A DNA stretch of 64,000 bases from an uncultured Cohaesibacter sp. (GTDB taxonomy: Bacteria; Pseudomonadota; Alphaproteobacteria; Rhizobiales; Cohaesibacteraceae): assembly GCF_963664735.1 (NCBI RefSeq), contig NZ_OY761553.1, forward strand, positions 3,097,001 through 3,161,000, written 5' to 3'. A model generated the notes under the pieces. That model made no database searches. It was not told the origin of the DNA and was given only the letters and a program-made list of their open reading frames with translations. Shown here one piece after another: positions 52,838 through 61,435 of this stretch; positions within the stretch are counted from its first letter, which is position 1; every line of letters starts with the position of its first letter. Made by a program: the position numbers and the translations under genes.

Positions 52838-53785
52838 TCAAAGTACCGGAGTTGGCAGAGGTTTCTTGTCAAACTGGGCTGCAAGGTTGTCATAAACAAG
52901 CTTGCCCATCGCTTTGCGGGTCTCAATTGTGCCGCTGGCGTGATGGGGCTGCAGCAGGACATTGTCCAGAGCAATAAACCGTGGATCGACATCCGGCTCT
53001 CCGTCAAACACGTCCAGACATGCAAAGCCAAGAGTTTTGCTCTCCAGAGCATCCAGCAGAGCGGCTTCATCAATATTCGATGCACGGGAGATGTTGATCA
53101 ACATGCCTTCCGGCCCAAGGGCTTCAATTACATTTTTGCCCACGATTCCCTTGGTCGCCGGGCCGCCAGTGAGGGTTACAAAGAGAAAATCGACCTTCTC
53201 GGCCAACTCGACCGGATTTGCTACAAAGCTCCAGTCTTTGGCAAAATCACGCGCTTCCAGGTCGCTATAATGAATATCCATGTCAAAAGCTGCACAGCGA
53301 CGCGCAACTTCGTAACCGATGCGCCCCAACCCCAGAATGCCAACTTTCTTTCCAAAGACCCTACTCTTCAATGGATAGAGCCCCTTGTCTTTCCAACTGC
53401 CCGTGCGGACCCAGTCTTCAGCACCGATGACGCCTCTTGAGGCAGCTAGCATCATGGCCAAACCAAGATCGGCTACATCCTTGGTCAGCACATCGGGCGT
53501 ATTGGTAACACGCACCCCGGCTGCCTTGGCTGCCTCCAGATCAACGGCATCATAACCCACACCATATACCGAGATTATCTCAAGATTAGGCAAAGCCTCA
53601 ATCAGGCTCTTGTCTGCCCCGAGCTCACCGCGTGTTGCAATACCTCTGATTTGTGGAGCGCATTCAGACAGATAAGCTGCTTTATCTTCCGCTTCGAAAT
53701 AGCGGTGCATGACAAACCGTTGCTCCAGCCTCTCCATATCCCAGTCCGGATAGGGTCCAATTTGCAAAATATGTGGTTTTTCCAT
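52838..53785 (-). CDS. D-isomer 2-hydroxyacid dehydrogenase (glyoxylate/hydroxypyruvate reductase type)
   Basis: The 315-residue protein has the NAD loop KVGILGLGRIGYEVARR, the active-site Arg in LINISRASNIDEAALL, the Glu in LDVFDGEPDVDP and the His in LLQPHHASGTIETRKAMG. It is of the GhrB/hydroxypyruvate-reductase type rather than SerA, as it has no ACT domain and a long N-terminal lobe. It reduces glyoxylate, hydroxypyruvate or another 2-oxo acid. GGAGGAATAAAATC precedes the ATG. It is the last gene of the minus catabolic operon, with the aminotransferase as neighbour, so it may recycle the oxo acid released by transamination or aldol cleavage. Confidence 0.88.
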   Translation of the reverse strand: MEKPHILQIGPYPDWDMERLEQRFVMHRYFEAEDKAAYLSECAPQIRGIATRGELGADKSLIEALPNLEIISVYGVGYDAVDLEAAKAAGVRVTNTPDVLTKDVADLGLAMMLAASRGVIGAEDWVRTGSWKDKGLYPLKSRVFGKKVGILGLGRIGYEVARRCAAFDMDIHYSDLEARDFAKDWSFVANPVELAEKVDFLFVTLTGGPATKGIVGKNVIEALGPEGMLINISRASNIDEAALLDALESKTLGFACLDVFDGEPDVDPRFIALDNVLLQPHHASGTIETRKAMGKLVYDNLAAQFDKKPLPTPVL

Positions 53786-53979
53786 GATTTTATTCCTCCT
53801 GAAATCCAGACCTTCTCGACCTGGATCATTGTCCCGAAGGGCACCCCCAAGAGGCGCACCCAGAGCCCGCTTGCAACGCGGTATTGCTTAGAATGAGAGA
53901 CGAGCACCCCGTGGCAAAAAGAATTGGAGCCAGCATTTGGAATAGGGCTGCTAAGCTGGCTCCAATTACAAGTTGGCGA

Positions 53980-55191
53980 TCACTGGGATAGCGCACCACA
54001 TGCCTTGATGATTCTTTCGCATCCGTCGCGGATCACAGCTTCGCTGGTGGCAACAGAGATCCGGAAGTAAGGTGACAAGCCGTATGCTGTGCCTGCGATA
54101 ACGGCGACGCCTTCGCTTTCCAGCAGGTAAAGCACGAAGTCGCCGTCATCCTTGATCACCTTGCCATCCGGGGTTTTCTTCCCGATGACACCGGCACAGT
54201 TAGGATAAACATAGAAAGCGCCATCAGAACTGCGGCAGCTGAGACCGGGAGCTGTATTAAGCAACTCGACAGCCAATTCGCACCGTTTCCGATAAACCTT
54301 CAACCACTCGCCCACTTCCTTCTGATCGCCGGTCAGTGCGGCCACTGCAGCTGCCTGGCTCACGGATGAGGCACAGGAAGCCATCTGTGACTGAAGCGTG
54401 TTGATGGCTTTGACAAGCGGAGCTGGCCCAACGCCATAGCCGATACGCCAGCCAGTCATGGCATAGGTCTTGGACACGCCATTGATCAGGAAGGTGCGAT
54501 CGACAAGACCTGGTTCAACAGAAACCGGGCTGGCAATGGCGGCGTCGGTGAAGACGATTTCGTCATAGATATCGTCGGTGAGAAGCCACACTTGCGGATG
54601 GCGCATCAGGACGTCGGTCACCGTCTTGAGATCTTCAGCCGTATAGACCGCCCCGGTGGGATTGCTTGGCGAATTGAGGATAAGCCAGCGGGTGTTCGGC
54701 GTGATGGCCGCTTCCAGAGCTTCAGCCGTCAGCTTGAAACCATTTTCCTCAATGCACGGAATGATCACCGGATTGCCACCACAGGCCAGCACCATATCCG
54801 GATAGGAAACCCAGAATGGTGCCGGAATGAGCACATCATCCCCCTTGCCAACAGTCGCCATCAATGTGTTGAAGATAACCTGTTTGCCACCATTGCTGAC
54901 GGTAATCTGGTCCAGACCATAATCAACCCCCGTGCGCTGCTTCATACGGGCTGCGATAGCCTTGCGCAGCGGCACAGTGCCGGGAACTGCGGTATATTTC
55001 GTTTCCCCTGCCATGATGGCGGCACAAGCGGCTTCCTTGATCGACTGAGGGGTATCGAAATCCGGCTCCCCAACGGTTAGGTTTACGATATCGCGCCCCT
55101 CTTCACGCAGCTGACGGGCTCGATCTGCAGCAGCCGTGCTGGGGGAGGGTTTAATGCGCTGGATGCGCGCAGCAAGCTTGAGTTCAGACAT
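53980..55191 (-). CDS. Class I/II PLP-dependent aminotransferase (AspC-like)
   Basis: The 403-residue protein belongs to fold-type I aminotransferases of the Ib/AspC type. It has VNLTVGEPDFDTPQSIKEAA at the N-terminus, TVSNGGKQVIFNTLMA, LILNSPSNPTGAVYTAEDL (Asn and the substrate loop) and the PLP lysine in INGVSKTYAMTGWRIGYGVG. The Arg that binds the substrate carboxylate lies in PYFRISVATSE. It moves an amino group between an amino acid and a 2-oxo acid. It sits in the TRAP-transport operon between the transporter genes and a 2-hydroxyacid dehydrogenase, which suggests that the imported compound is or becomes an amino acid. Confidence 0.9.
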   Translation of the reverse strand: MSELKLAARIQRIKPSPSTAAADRARQLREEGRDIVNLTVGEPDFDTPQSIKEAACAAIMAGETKYTAVPGTVPLRKAIAARMKQRTGVDYGLDQITVSNGGKQVIFNTLMATVGKGDDVLIPAPFWVSYPDMVLACGGNPVIIPCIEENGFKLTAEALEAAITPNTRWLILNSPSNPTGAVYTAEDLKTVTDVLMRHPQVWLLTDDIYDEIVFTDAAIASPVSVEPGLVDRTFLINGVSKTYAMTGWRIGYGVGPAPLVKAINTLQSQMASCASSVSQAAAVAALTGDQKEVGEWLKVYRKRCELAVELLNTAPGLSCRSSDGAFYVYPNCAGVIGKKTPDGKVIKDDGDFVLYLLESEGVAVIAGTAYGLSPYFRISVATSEAVIRDGCERIIKACGALSQ

Positions 55192-55219
55192 GATGTCCTC
55201 CGATTACGTGGCGGTTCAA

Positions 55220-56524
55220 TCAGCCATACAGGACTGAGGGCAGCCACATGACAAATTCAGGGAAGATGGCGAGAAAGGCGATAAAGGCCAGCATCAAGGC
55301 GACGAATGGCAAGGTCACTCGGGTAATATAGCCGATGCCATCGCCAGTAACCCCTTGAATAATGAAGAGATTGAATCCAACAGGCGGCGTAATCTGAGCC
55401 AGCTCGACGACGATCACGAGGAAAACACCAAACCAGACCTTGTCGAACCCTGCAGCTGTTACCAAAGGCAGCACCACCGGCAGCGTCGTCACGATCATGG
55501 AAAAGCCCTCAAGAAAACATCCGAGCAGCAGATAGACGCATGTCAGGACGAAAATCAGCATAAAAGGAGAAAGCTGGAGTTCGGAAACGAAGCTGGCCAT
55601 AAAGTTTGGAATGCCCAGGAACGATGTGACATTACCCAAGATGGTCGCGCCAACGATGATCAGGCCGATCATGCTGCAAGTCTGCATGGAACTGAGCGCA
55701 ACATCGCGGACAGCTTTCACACTCAAACCACCTTGGAGTGCCGCAACAAAAACGGCACCGAAGACACCAACAGCAGCAGCCTCGGAAGGGGTGGCCAGGC
55801 CGCCATACATCGAGCCCAAAACAACCAGGATGAGAAATAGTGCCGGGGCCAATTCCTTAAGCGCATAGATCCTTTCGGCCATGGACACATGGCGCAAGCG
55901 TTTTTCAGCTTCCGGAATTGCATCTTTATTGATGGCTGTTCTGATCATGATCACAGCCATGAACAACAGCGCAAGCAACATTCCAGGCAGAAAACCTGCA
56001 GTGAAAAGCTTCAAAACGGATTCCTCAGCCAGCACACCATAAATGATCATCACAGTGCTGGGAGGAATGAGGAAGCCCAAAGTGCCGGCTCCCGCGAGAC
56101 TGCCGATGGCAATGTCACGAGAATATCCGCGGCGCAGCAGTTCCGTCAGGGAGATACGCCCGACAACCTGAGTGGTCGCCGCAGAAGATCCTGAAATGGC
56201 AGCAAAAATTGAGCATCCAACGATATTTACATGCAACAATCTTCCAGGAAGCAAGCCCATCCAAGGCGCTAGACCATTGAAGAGAGCGCGGGACAGTTTC
56301 GTGCGAAAGAGGAATTCGCCCATGATGACGAACAGGGGCAGAGCAACCAATTCACTCGTAGTCAGAATATTGAAGACATATTGGGGGAGTAGTTTGTCGA
56401 TCGGGATATCACGGAACAGAGAGATTACAGTCACCCCGGTTCCCATCAGAGAAAGGCCCACCCATATCCCAGAGCCAAGAACGACCAGTAGAGTAAGAAG
56501 CAATGTTGTTATAATTACACTCAT
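55220..56524 (-). CDS. TRAP transporter large permease (DctM-type)
   Basis: The 434-residue membrane protein has about 12 hydrophobic segments and the DctM layout: a first segment starting MSVIITTLLLTLLVVLG, LLPGRLLHVNIVGCSIFAAISGSSAAT and LAGAGTLGFLIPPSTVMIIYG, motifs of the family's core, and the conserved PPVGFNLFIIQG near the end. ATG 56524 follows the small-permease stop by four bases and is preferred to a longer extension to 56623. Together with the small permease and the binding protein it imports a carboxylate, driven by a sodium gradient. Confidence 0.93.
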   Translation of the reverse strand: MSVIITTLLLTLLVVLGSGIWVGLSLMGTGVTVISLFRDIPIDKLLPQYVFNILTTSELVALPLFVIMGEFLFRTKLSRALFNGLAPWMGLLPGRLLHVNIVGCSIFAAISGSSAATTQVVGRISLTELLRRGYSRDIAIGSLAGAGTLGFLIPPSTVMIIYGVLAEESVLKLFTAGFLPGMLLALLFMAVIMIRTAINKDAIPEAEKRLRHVSMAERIYALKELAPALFLILVVLGSMYGGLATPSEAAAVGVFGAVFVAALQGGLSVKAVRDVALSSMQTCSMIGLIIVGATILGNVTSFLGIPNFMASFVSELQLSPFMLIFVLTCVYLLLGCFLEGFSMIVTTLPVVLPLVTAAGFDKVWFGVFLVIVVELAQITPPVGFNLFIIQGVTGDGIGYITRVTLPFVALMLAFIAFLAIFPEFVMWLPSVLYG

Positions 56525-56528
56525 GTGA

Positions 56529-57134
56529 TCAGTCCTTCTTGATATCAAGATCGTGCGACGAAACCACCCTGAGACCATGGATTTCGAGTTCCAGCCCAAA
56601 GAGGCAACGGATGAGGCGTTCAATGAGTGCCAACGTCAGGAATAGGGCGCCAACCGCAATAGCAGCCTGGGGAATCCAGAGTGGTGTATAGCTGGCAAAG
56701 GACACATTGCCATCCTGGAATGATCTGAATGCAGCAGCTATGAGCGCGTAGGAAAGAAAAGCGGAGAACAGCATACCAATCGTTGTTGTGAAACATTCAA
56801 TGATATGCCGGACCCTTGGCGTCAGAGTTCCGATGAGAGCCGTAACGCGCACATGTCCTCCAGCGCGCATGGTTATAGACGACCCCAACATGAAGGCCGC
56901 ACCCATCAGATACCCACTATATTCCCAGGCAACAGGGATATCTGCATGCATTGCCGGAAAAATCTTTGTCCAGGCAGAGAGCAGAACTTCCGTGAAAACG
57001 AGGAACGTTAGAATGACAAGACATAGCGTGGCGAGAACCCCCCCAACTATGGCGAGCCAATGAACGACCCGCACATAGAAGGTGAATATTCCCGGAATCT
57101 TTGTCTCACTTGAGCAAGTTTCCGGTGCTGACAT
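56529..57134 (-). CDS. TRAP transporter small permease (DctQ-type)
   Basis: The 201-residue protein has four membrane segments, with WEYSGYLMGAAFMLGSSITMR as the family's recognisable second-to-third segment and RAGGHVRVTALI following it, and then a cytoplasmic tail. It is the membrane partner that holds the large permease. The gene lies between the binding-protein gene (two bases away) and the large permease gene (four bases), so the three form one transport unit. Confidence 0.9.
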   Translation of the reverse strand: MSAPETCSSETKIPGIFTFYVRVVHWLAIVGGVLATLCLVILTFLVFTEVLLSAWTKIFPAMHADIPVAWEYSGYLMGAAFMLGSSITMRAGGHVRVTALIGTLTPRVRHIIECFTTTIGMLFSAFLSYALIAAAFRSFQDGNVSFASYTPLWIPQAAIAVGALFLTLALIERLIRCLFGLELEIHGLRVVSSHDLDIKKD

Positions 57135-57136
57135 TC

Positions 57137-58141
57137 TTAGTCTCTCCCGAGCTCAGCAAGATAGGCATCTACAATCGGCTTTGCAGAAGGAACTCGCTCG
57201 AGATATTCGTCCAGCAGAACTTTGGCTTTTGCCCGCATTTCAGCAAACATTTCCGGAGAAATCGTTACAAGCTCCATTCCATGCTCCTGCATGGTTGAAA
57301 CGCTCTGCATGTCTTTATCGCGAGCCACATCCCAGAAGCTTGGCTCTAGAGAGACAGCGATTTTCTGAACGGTCTCTTGATCTTCCTTGGAAATGGAATT
57401 CCATGCATCCAGATTGATGGATACTATGTTGCTGCCCCAGGTATGATTGGACGGGTAGATGTACTGAAGGAACTCCCAGAATTTACCATCCACACCGGAA
57501 GTAGCTGAAGTAGCCACACCATCAACACGGCCAGAAGCGAGCGCCGGAATCAATTCACCCCAAGGGATCTGAACACCTGCCATACCAATTGATTTCATGG
57601 TATCAACCGTGGTCTTGTCTGCGCCACGAATTTTGATTCCCTGAAGCTGATCAACAGAATCTGCTTTTATTTTCAGATACATGTACTGCTTCGGAGATGG
57701 CACATAGAACAGAAATTTCTGATTGTACTTTTCAGCAACTTTCTCAATTTCCGGGCGCCAGAACTTATGAAGCACATGAAGGTCTTCCATGGACGACACC
57801 AGGAACGGAACATTTTCCAGACCAAAGAGCGGTTGATCGCCGATCTGCTGACTCCCCAGGACATCGGCCATAGGAACAAGGCCATCACGCACAGCGCGCA
57901 GATGCTCAGGCCCCTTGAAGCCAAGAGCTCCACCGGCATGAACCTGAATGTCGACACGTCCGTCCGTTGCTTTTCTGACAGCGTCAGCGAATTTCTTGAC
58001 ATTCTGTGTGCCAAAGTTGGATTCTGGCATCACCTCTGACAAGTCAAACGTCGCGGCATGAGATACCGAAACCGGATTAAATGCGGTAACAGCCAGAATG
58101 GCGACTGCACCGTATGCAATATTTCTAAATGCCTTAAGCAT
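57137..58141 (-). CDS. TRAP transporter solute-binding protein (DctP-type)
   Basis: The 334-residue protein begins with a signal peptide (MLKAFRNIAYGAVAILAVTA..., cleavage near SHAATFD). The ATG at 58141 has GAGGG upstream; a longer extension is not supported. The core is the DctP fold, with EHLRAVRDGLVPMADVLGSQ, the conserved Arg-containing KIRGADKTTVDTMKSIGM (the carboxylate anchor) and SNHTWGSNIVSINLDAWNS. It binds a carboxylic acid in the periplasm and hands it to DctQM. The neighbouring SDR, aminotransferase and carboxylase genes make an amino or hydroxy acid a likely ligand. Confidence 0.92.
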   Translation of the reverse strand: MLKAFRNIAYGAVAILAVTAFNPVSVSHAATFDLSEVMPESNFGTQNVKKFADAVRKATDGRVDIQVHAGGALGFKGPEHLRAVRDGLVPMADVLGSQQIGDQPLFGLENVPFLVSSMEDLHVLHKFWRPEIEKVAEKYNQKFLFYVPSPKQYMYLKIKADSVDQLQGIKIRGADKTTVDTMKSIGMAGVQIPWGELIPALASGRVDGVATSATSGVDGKFWEFLQYIYPSNHTWGSNIVSINLDAWNSISKEDQETVQKIAVSLEPSFWDVARDKDMQSVSTMQEHGMELVTISPEMFAEMRAKAKVLLDEYLERVPSAKPIVDAYLAELGRD

Positions 58142-58257
58142 ATTTTTTCCCTCGAACTTATGGTGATTGGTTGCGGTTTTGTTTCCCGTCATTATAGCTC
58201 CTCCAGCTTGCTTTCCTCCTCGACCCCGGGACACAATTATCCCGACATCAATCCGCT

Positions 58258-59004
58258 TTACTTTGCGGTGTAACGCTCGAATCTCAGGCCTCCTTCAACC
58301 TGAAAAGTCGAAAACACTTCGATATAGCTGACATTCACATGGGATGGCGCATCAACAGCATTAGCGACTGCATCCGAGATGTCCTGCGGCTGCAAAATTT
58401 CATATCCATCAACAAAGTCCTTTTGGGTTTGCTCAGGATTGCCATGTACCTTACCGAAGATTTCTGTTGCAACACGTGCAGGGCAAAGCTCTGTTACACG
58501 GATGCGTTTTCCATAGACATCGTGACGAAGATTGTTCGTCAAAGCGCGCACACCGGCTTTGGTGGCGTGATAAATCGTGTTGCTAGGAAATGAATAGGCC
58601 GCCGCAATCGACGTGGTATTGATGATGTGGCCACGATCGCGTTCGATCATGCCCGGCAGCGCAGCAGAAATACCATGGAGCACGGCTCTGAAGTTGATAT
58701 CAACCTGGGCATCAATCTGATCTACGCTAAGAGTATGGATGGACCCTTTGTGGTCGATACCGGCGTTATTGACCATGACATCAACACCCAGAGACGCAAC
58801 AAGGTCACGATAAGCTTCGGTATCAGCAATATCGATTGCGTGAGCAACACAGCCGCAACGGTCAGCCAGTTCATCGAGCTTCTCTTTGTTGCGGCCGACC
58901 GCATGAACAGTCAAACCTTCTTTTGCAAAACGCTCGGCAATAGCCCCACCGATACCACCCGATGCTCCGGTAACCAGTGCGACCTTGTAATCTGAAAATG
59001 CCAT
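58258..59004 (-). CDS. Short-chain dehydrogenase/reductase (YdfG-like hydroxy acid dehydrogenase)
   Basis: The 248-residue protein has the SDR NADP loop VTGASGGIGGAIAERF, the NNAG motif and the catalytic triad (Ser in INTTSIAAAYS, Tyr and Lys in TIYHATKAGVRAL). The sequence resembles YdfG/serine 3-dehydrogenase enzymes that oxidise 3-hydroxy acids such as L-allo-threonine or serine. ATG 59004 was chosen because AGG lies 5 bases upstream and the fold starts there. It opens the minus operon, followed by the TRAP genes. A LysR-type dyad lies upstream. Confidence 0.88.
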   Translation of the reverse strand: MAFSDYKVALVTGASGGIGGAIAERFAKEGLTVHAVGRNKEKLDELADRCGCVAHAIDIADTEAYRDLVASLGVDVMVNNAGIDHKGSIHTLSVDQIDAQVDINFRAVLHGISAALPGMIERDRGHIINTTSIAAAYSFPSNTIYHATKAGVRALTNNLRHDVYGKRIRVTELCPARVATEIFGKVHGNPEQTQKDFVDGYEILQPQDISDAVANAVDAPSHVNVSYIEVFSTFQVEGGLRFERYTAK

Positions 59005-59092
59005 TATGACCTCGTATAAAACTAGTGTTTTTTGAGATCGTAGTTCGAGGGGCATCATGTGAAAAAGAGTATTTCATTCTACCTATAAAAGA

Positions 59093-59115
59093 TTCGGATA
59101 TATTTCATTTCCGAA
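59093..59115. promoter_or_regulatory. LysR-type operator dyad (TTCGGA-N11-TCCGAA)
   Basis: The 6-bp arms are perfect and the spacing of 11 matches the T-N11-A rule for LysR binding sites. It is between the SDR and lysR start codons, so it can control both divergent operons. Confidence 0.8.
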
Positions 59116-59227
59116 CAAGCCGTGTATGCTTGCTACAATTCGGCAGATTGACTAACTTCAAGCCCTGCGCCGGTGAGTAAAAGCTTCTCTTTATTTTAAG
59201 TTGCATAAACCGCCAGAAAGGTAATCA

Positions 59228-60166
59228 ATGGACACCAAAAGGTTGAGCTATTTCATCAAGATTATCGACAAAGGCAGCCTGACCCGCGCGGCCGATGCTC
59301 TGAACATTGCTCAGCCCGCACTCAGCCAGCATTTGATCGGCCTTGAAGCGCATTTCAAACAGCAACTTGTTATCCGAAGTCGACATGGAGTGACCCCAAC
59401 CGAAGCCGGAAATGCCCTTTATCGACATGCACAAATCATCTTGAAGCAGATGGATTTCATGAGCGCCGACGTTTGCGCTGCTGCCAAGATTATTTCTGGT
59501 AGCGTTTCTGTTGGTCTGGCTCCCTACAGCACGACATCAACGCTTTCCTTGTCACTGCTCAAGGAAGTAAAGCGCAAGTATCCAGAGATTACGCTGCACA
59601 TCAATGATAACTTTGGCAGCATCTTCAGTGAATTGGTCATGAATGGCCGCATGGACCTTGCTCTCATCTACGATCCGGGCATGATGCGGGGTGTCAATTT
59701 TCAGCAGGTGGCCGTAGAAGAGCTGTTCCTGATCTCGCATCGTTCGCTCCTGAATGCCAAAGACGGCGCAACGGAAATCTCGTTCAAATCGATTGCAAAT
59801 ATCCCCCTCTTGCTGCCCAGCAAGATCCATCTGTTGCGCGCACTCGTTGATAACGCCTTCGAGAAGGTGCAGGTAACACCCAATATTGTTGCCGAAATCG
59901 AATCCATGGAAACGCTCGGCATGGCGATTTCCGAAGGCATGGGGTCAACCATCCTGCCCTGGTCAGCCGCCAGCCGCATGTCCGACTTCAAGCAACTGAT
60001 CCTGTTGCCACTCAAAGAGCCAAAAATCGAGGCATCCATCTCGATCTGTGTGTCGGATTCCATTCCCCTCTCCGAGCCTGCCATGGCCGTTCACGACATC
60101 CTTTTCAAACTGGTTCGCGAGCTGATCGCCTCCAATCAATGGCCGGGAGTACGCCCTCCCCAATAG
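59228..60166 (+). CDS. LysR-family transcriptional regulator
   Basis: The 312-residue protein starts with a LysR HTH (residues 1-60, with LTRADAALNIAQPALSQHL-like sequence) and continues with the usual inducer-binding domain (about 90-300, with SVGLAPYSTTSTLSL and MGSTILPWSAASR). It has a normal size for the family. It probably regulates the divergent SDR-TRAP operon and the downstream carboxylase genes through the dyad at 59093, with the imported substrate or a derived oxo acid as the inducer. It begins the plus operon. Confidence 0.93.
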   Translation: MDTKRLSYFIKIIDKGSLTRAADALNIAQPALSQHLIGLEAHFKQQLVIRSRHGVTPTEAGNALYRHAQIILKQMDFMSADVCAAAKIISGSVSVGLAPYSTTSTLSLSLLKEVKRKYPEITLHINDNFGSIFSELVMNGRMDLALIYDPGMMRGVNFQQVAVEELFLISHRSLLNAKDGATEISFKSIANIPLLLPSKIHLLRALVDNAFEKVQVTPNIVAEIESMETLGMAISEGMGSTILPWSAASRMSDFKQLILLPLKEPKIEASISICVSDSIPLSEPAMAVHDILFKLVRELIASNQWPGVRPPQ

Positions 60167-60271
60167 CTTCCATAAGGCGAATTGATCACCCCATTTTCTA
60201 TTAATGTTGGTCGTGGGGTGATGTTTGGACCTACCCTTTCCGCAAGATTTCTAAAAGGAAAGGACGTCCAA

Positions 60272-60946
60272 ATGGTCCATGTGATTAAGAATATCAAACG
60301 CCCTGATGCCGCAGACATTGAGGCAATTTCTCAGTTCACACCCGCAACTTTGCATGAAGCTCAGGGGCGCAAGGGTGCTTTATCCTCAAAGATCAAACCG
60401 ATCTACAATGGCATGACCGTTTGCGGTCCGGCCATCACCATCAAATCCCACCCTGGCGACAACATGATGCTCCAGCTTGCGATCAGCATCGCAAAGCCAG
60501 GGGATGTGTTGGTATTTGCAACCGATGGCTCCAGCGAACAGGGCTGCTTCGGTGAGGTACTGGGAACATGGTGTCAGGCTCGCGGCATCGCAGGTCTCGT
60601 AACTGACAGCGGCGTGCGCGATGGACCGGCCCTGAACAACAACGGCTTCTCTGTTTTCAGCCCAGGCCTGTGCATCAAAGGCACCGTCAAGGAAACCCTC
60701 GGCTATGTAAACCGTCCGGTATCGTTCGGTGGTGAAATCATCAACCCGGGAGACATCATCGTTGGCGACGACGACGGGCTCGTTGTTGTGCGTCCGGAAG
60801 ATGCCAAGTGGGTGGCGAAGGAATCTCGCAAAAGAGATGACGCCGAAGCCAAGTTGATGAAAGAACTCAAAGAGGGTGTAAATCTTCTGGAGGCAGTGGG
60901 GATGGACAAGCGAGCCCTCAGCAAAGGCTGCGAGTTCGAAAGCTAA
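60272..60946 (+). CDS. RraA-family aldolase-like protein (HMG/CHA aldolase type)
   Basis: The 224-residue protein has the RraA/HMG aldolase signature GLVTDSGVRDGPALNNNGF (Arg and Asp at the metal-binding site) and LHEAQGRKGAL near the start. Members of the class II group (4-hydroxy-4-methyl-2-oxoglutarate aldolases) cleave branched or hydroxy 2-oxo acids to pyruvate, using Mg2+. Other members inhibit RNase E. Here the neighbours favour an aldolase. The ATG at 60272 was chosen because homologues start there; GGAAAGGA lies upstream and the longer frame to 60182 adds unrelated residues. It lies close to the LysR gene and accB. Confidence 0.8.
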   Translation: MVHVIKNIKRPDAADIEAISQFTPATLHEAQGRKGALSSKIKPIYNGMTVCGPAITIKSHPGDNMMLQLAISIAKPGDVLVFATDGSSEQGCFGEVLGTWCQARGIAGLVTDSGVRDGPALNNNGFSVFSPGLCIKGTVKETLGYVNRPVSFGGEIINPGDIIVGDDDGLVVVRPEDAKWVAKESRKRDDAEAKLMKELKEGVNLLEAVGMDKRALSKGCEFES

Positions 60947-60982
60947 TCCTCCCAGAAAAAGGCCATGCGAGAAAGAAGACTG

Positions 60983-61435
60983 ATGATTAATCTGGATCGA
61001 CTGAAATGTCTGATTGACTTGGCGTCAGACCCGCGCGTCGCCGAGCTAGAGGTAAACCAGGATGATTTTCACCTGAAAATCACCATGGACCGAACGGCAG
61101 ATGCACCTGTCGAAAGCTCATCAAAATCAGCTTCAGCCGACCTCCAGCATGACCCGGATTCCGAACGTGTCTCCCTCCGTGCGCATTCCGAATCCGATAT
61201 TGTCATCCAGTCTCCCTTGTATGGCCTTTTTCATGCCACGGCCTCTCCCGATGAGCCTGCATTTGTCGAGCTTTCAGCGCGTGTTTCTGAGGGCGATACG
61301 CTCGGCATGGTCGAATCGATGAAACTGCTCCATCCAATAGTCGCCCCTCATAACGGCACGATCACCCAGATTCTGGTTCAAGACGAGGCCGATATCGTTG
61401 CAAATCAACCTCTTTTCACTCTGAGGCCGGAATGA
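60983..61435 (+). CDS. Biotin carboxyl carrier protein (AccB-like)
   Basis: The 150-residue protein has an N-terminal helix-strand (MINLDRLKCLIDLASDPRVA) of the AccB type, a linker rich in Ser and Asp, and a biotinyl domain ending with the Lys-containing DTLGMVESMKLLHPI (the modified Lys follows Met). ATG 60983 is selected because AGAAG is upstream and the AccB start matches; ATG 60965 is an alternative. It carries biotin for the carboxylase encoded next. It is probably not the acetyl-CoA carboxylase carrier, as it sits with aldolase and PxpBC genes. Confidence 0.88.
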   Translation: MINLDRLKCLIDLASDPRVAELEVNQDDFHLKITMDRTADAPVESSSKSASADLQHDPDSERVSLRAHSESDIVIQSPLYGLFHATASPDEPAFVELSARVSEGDTLGMVESMKLLHPIVAPHNGTITQILVQDEADIVANQPLFTLRPE

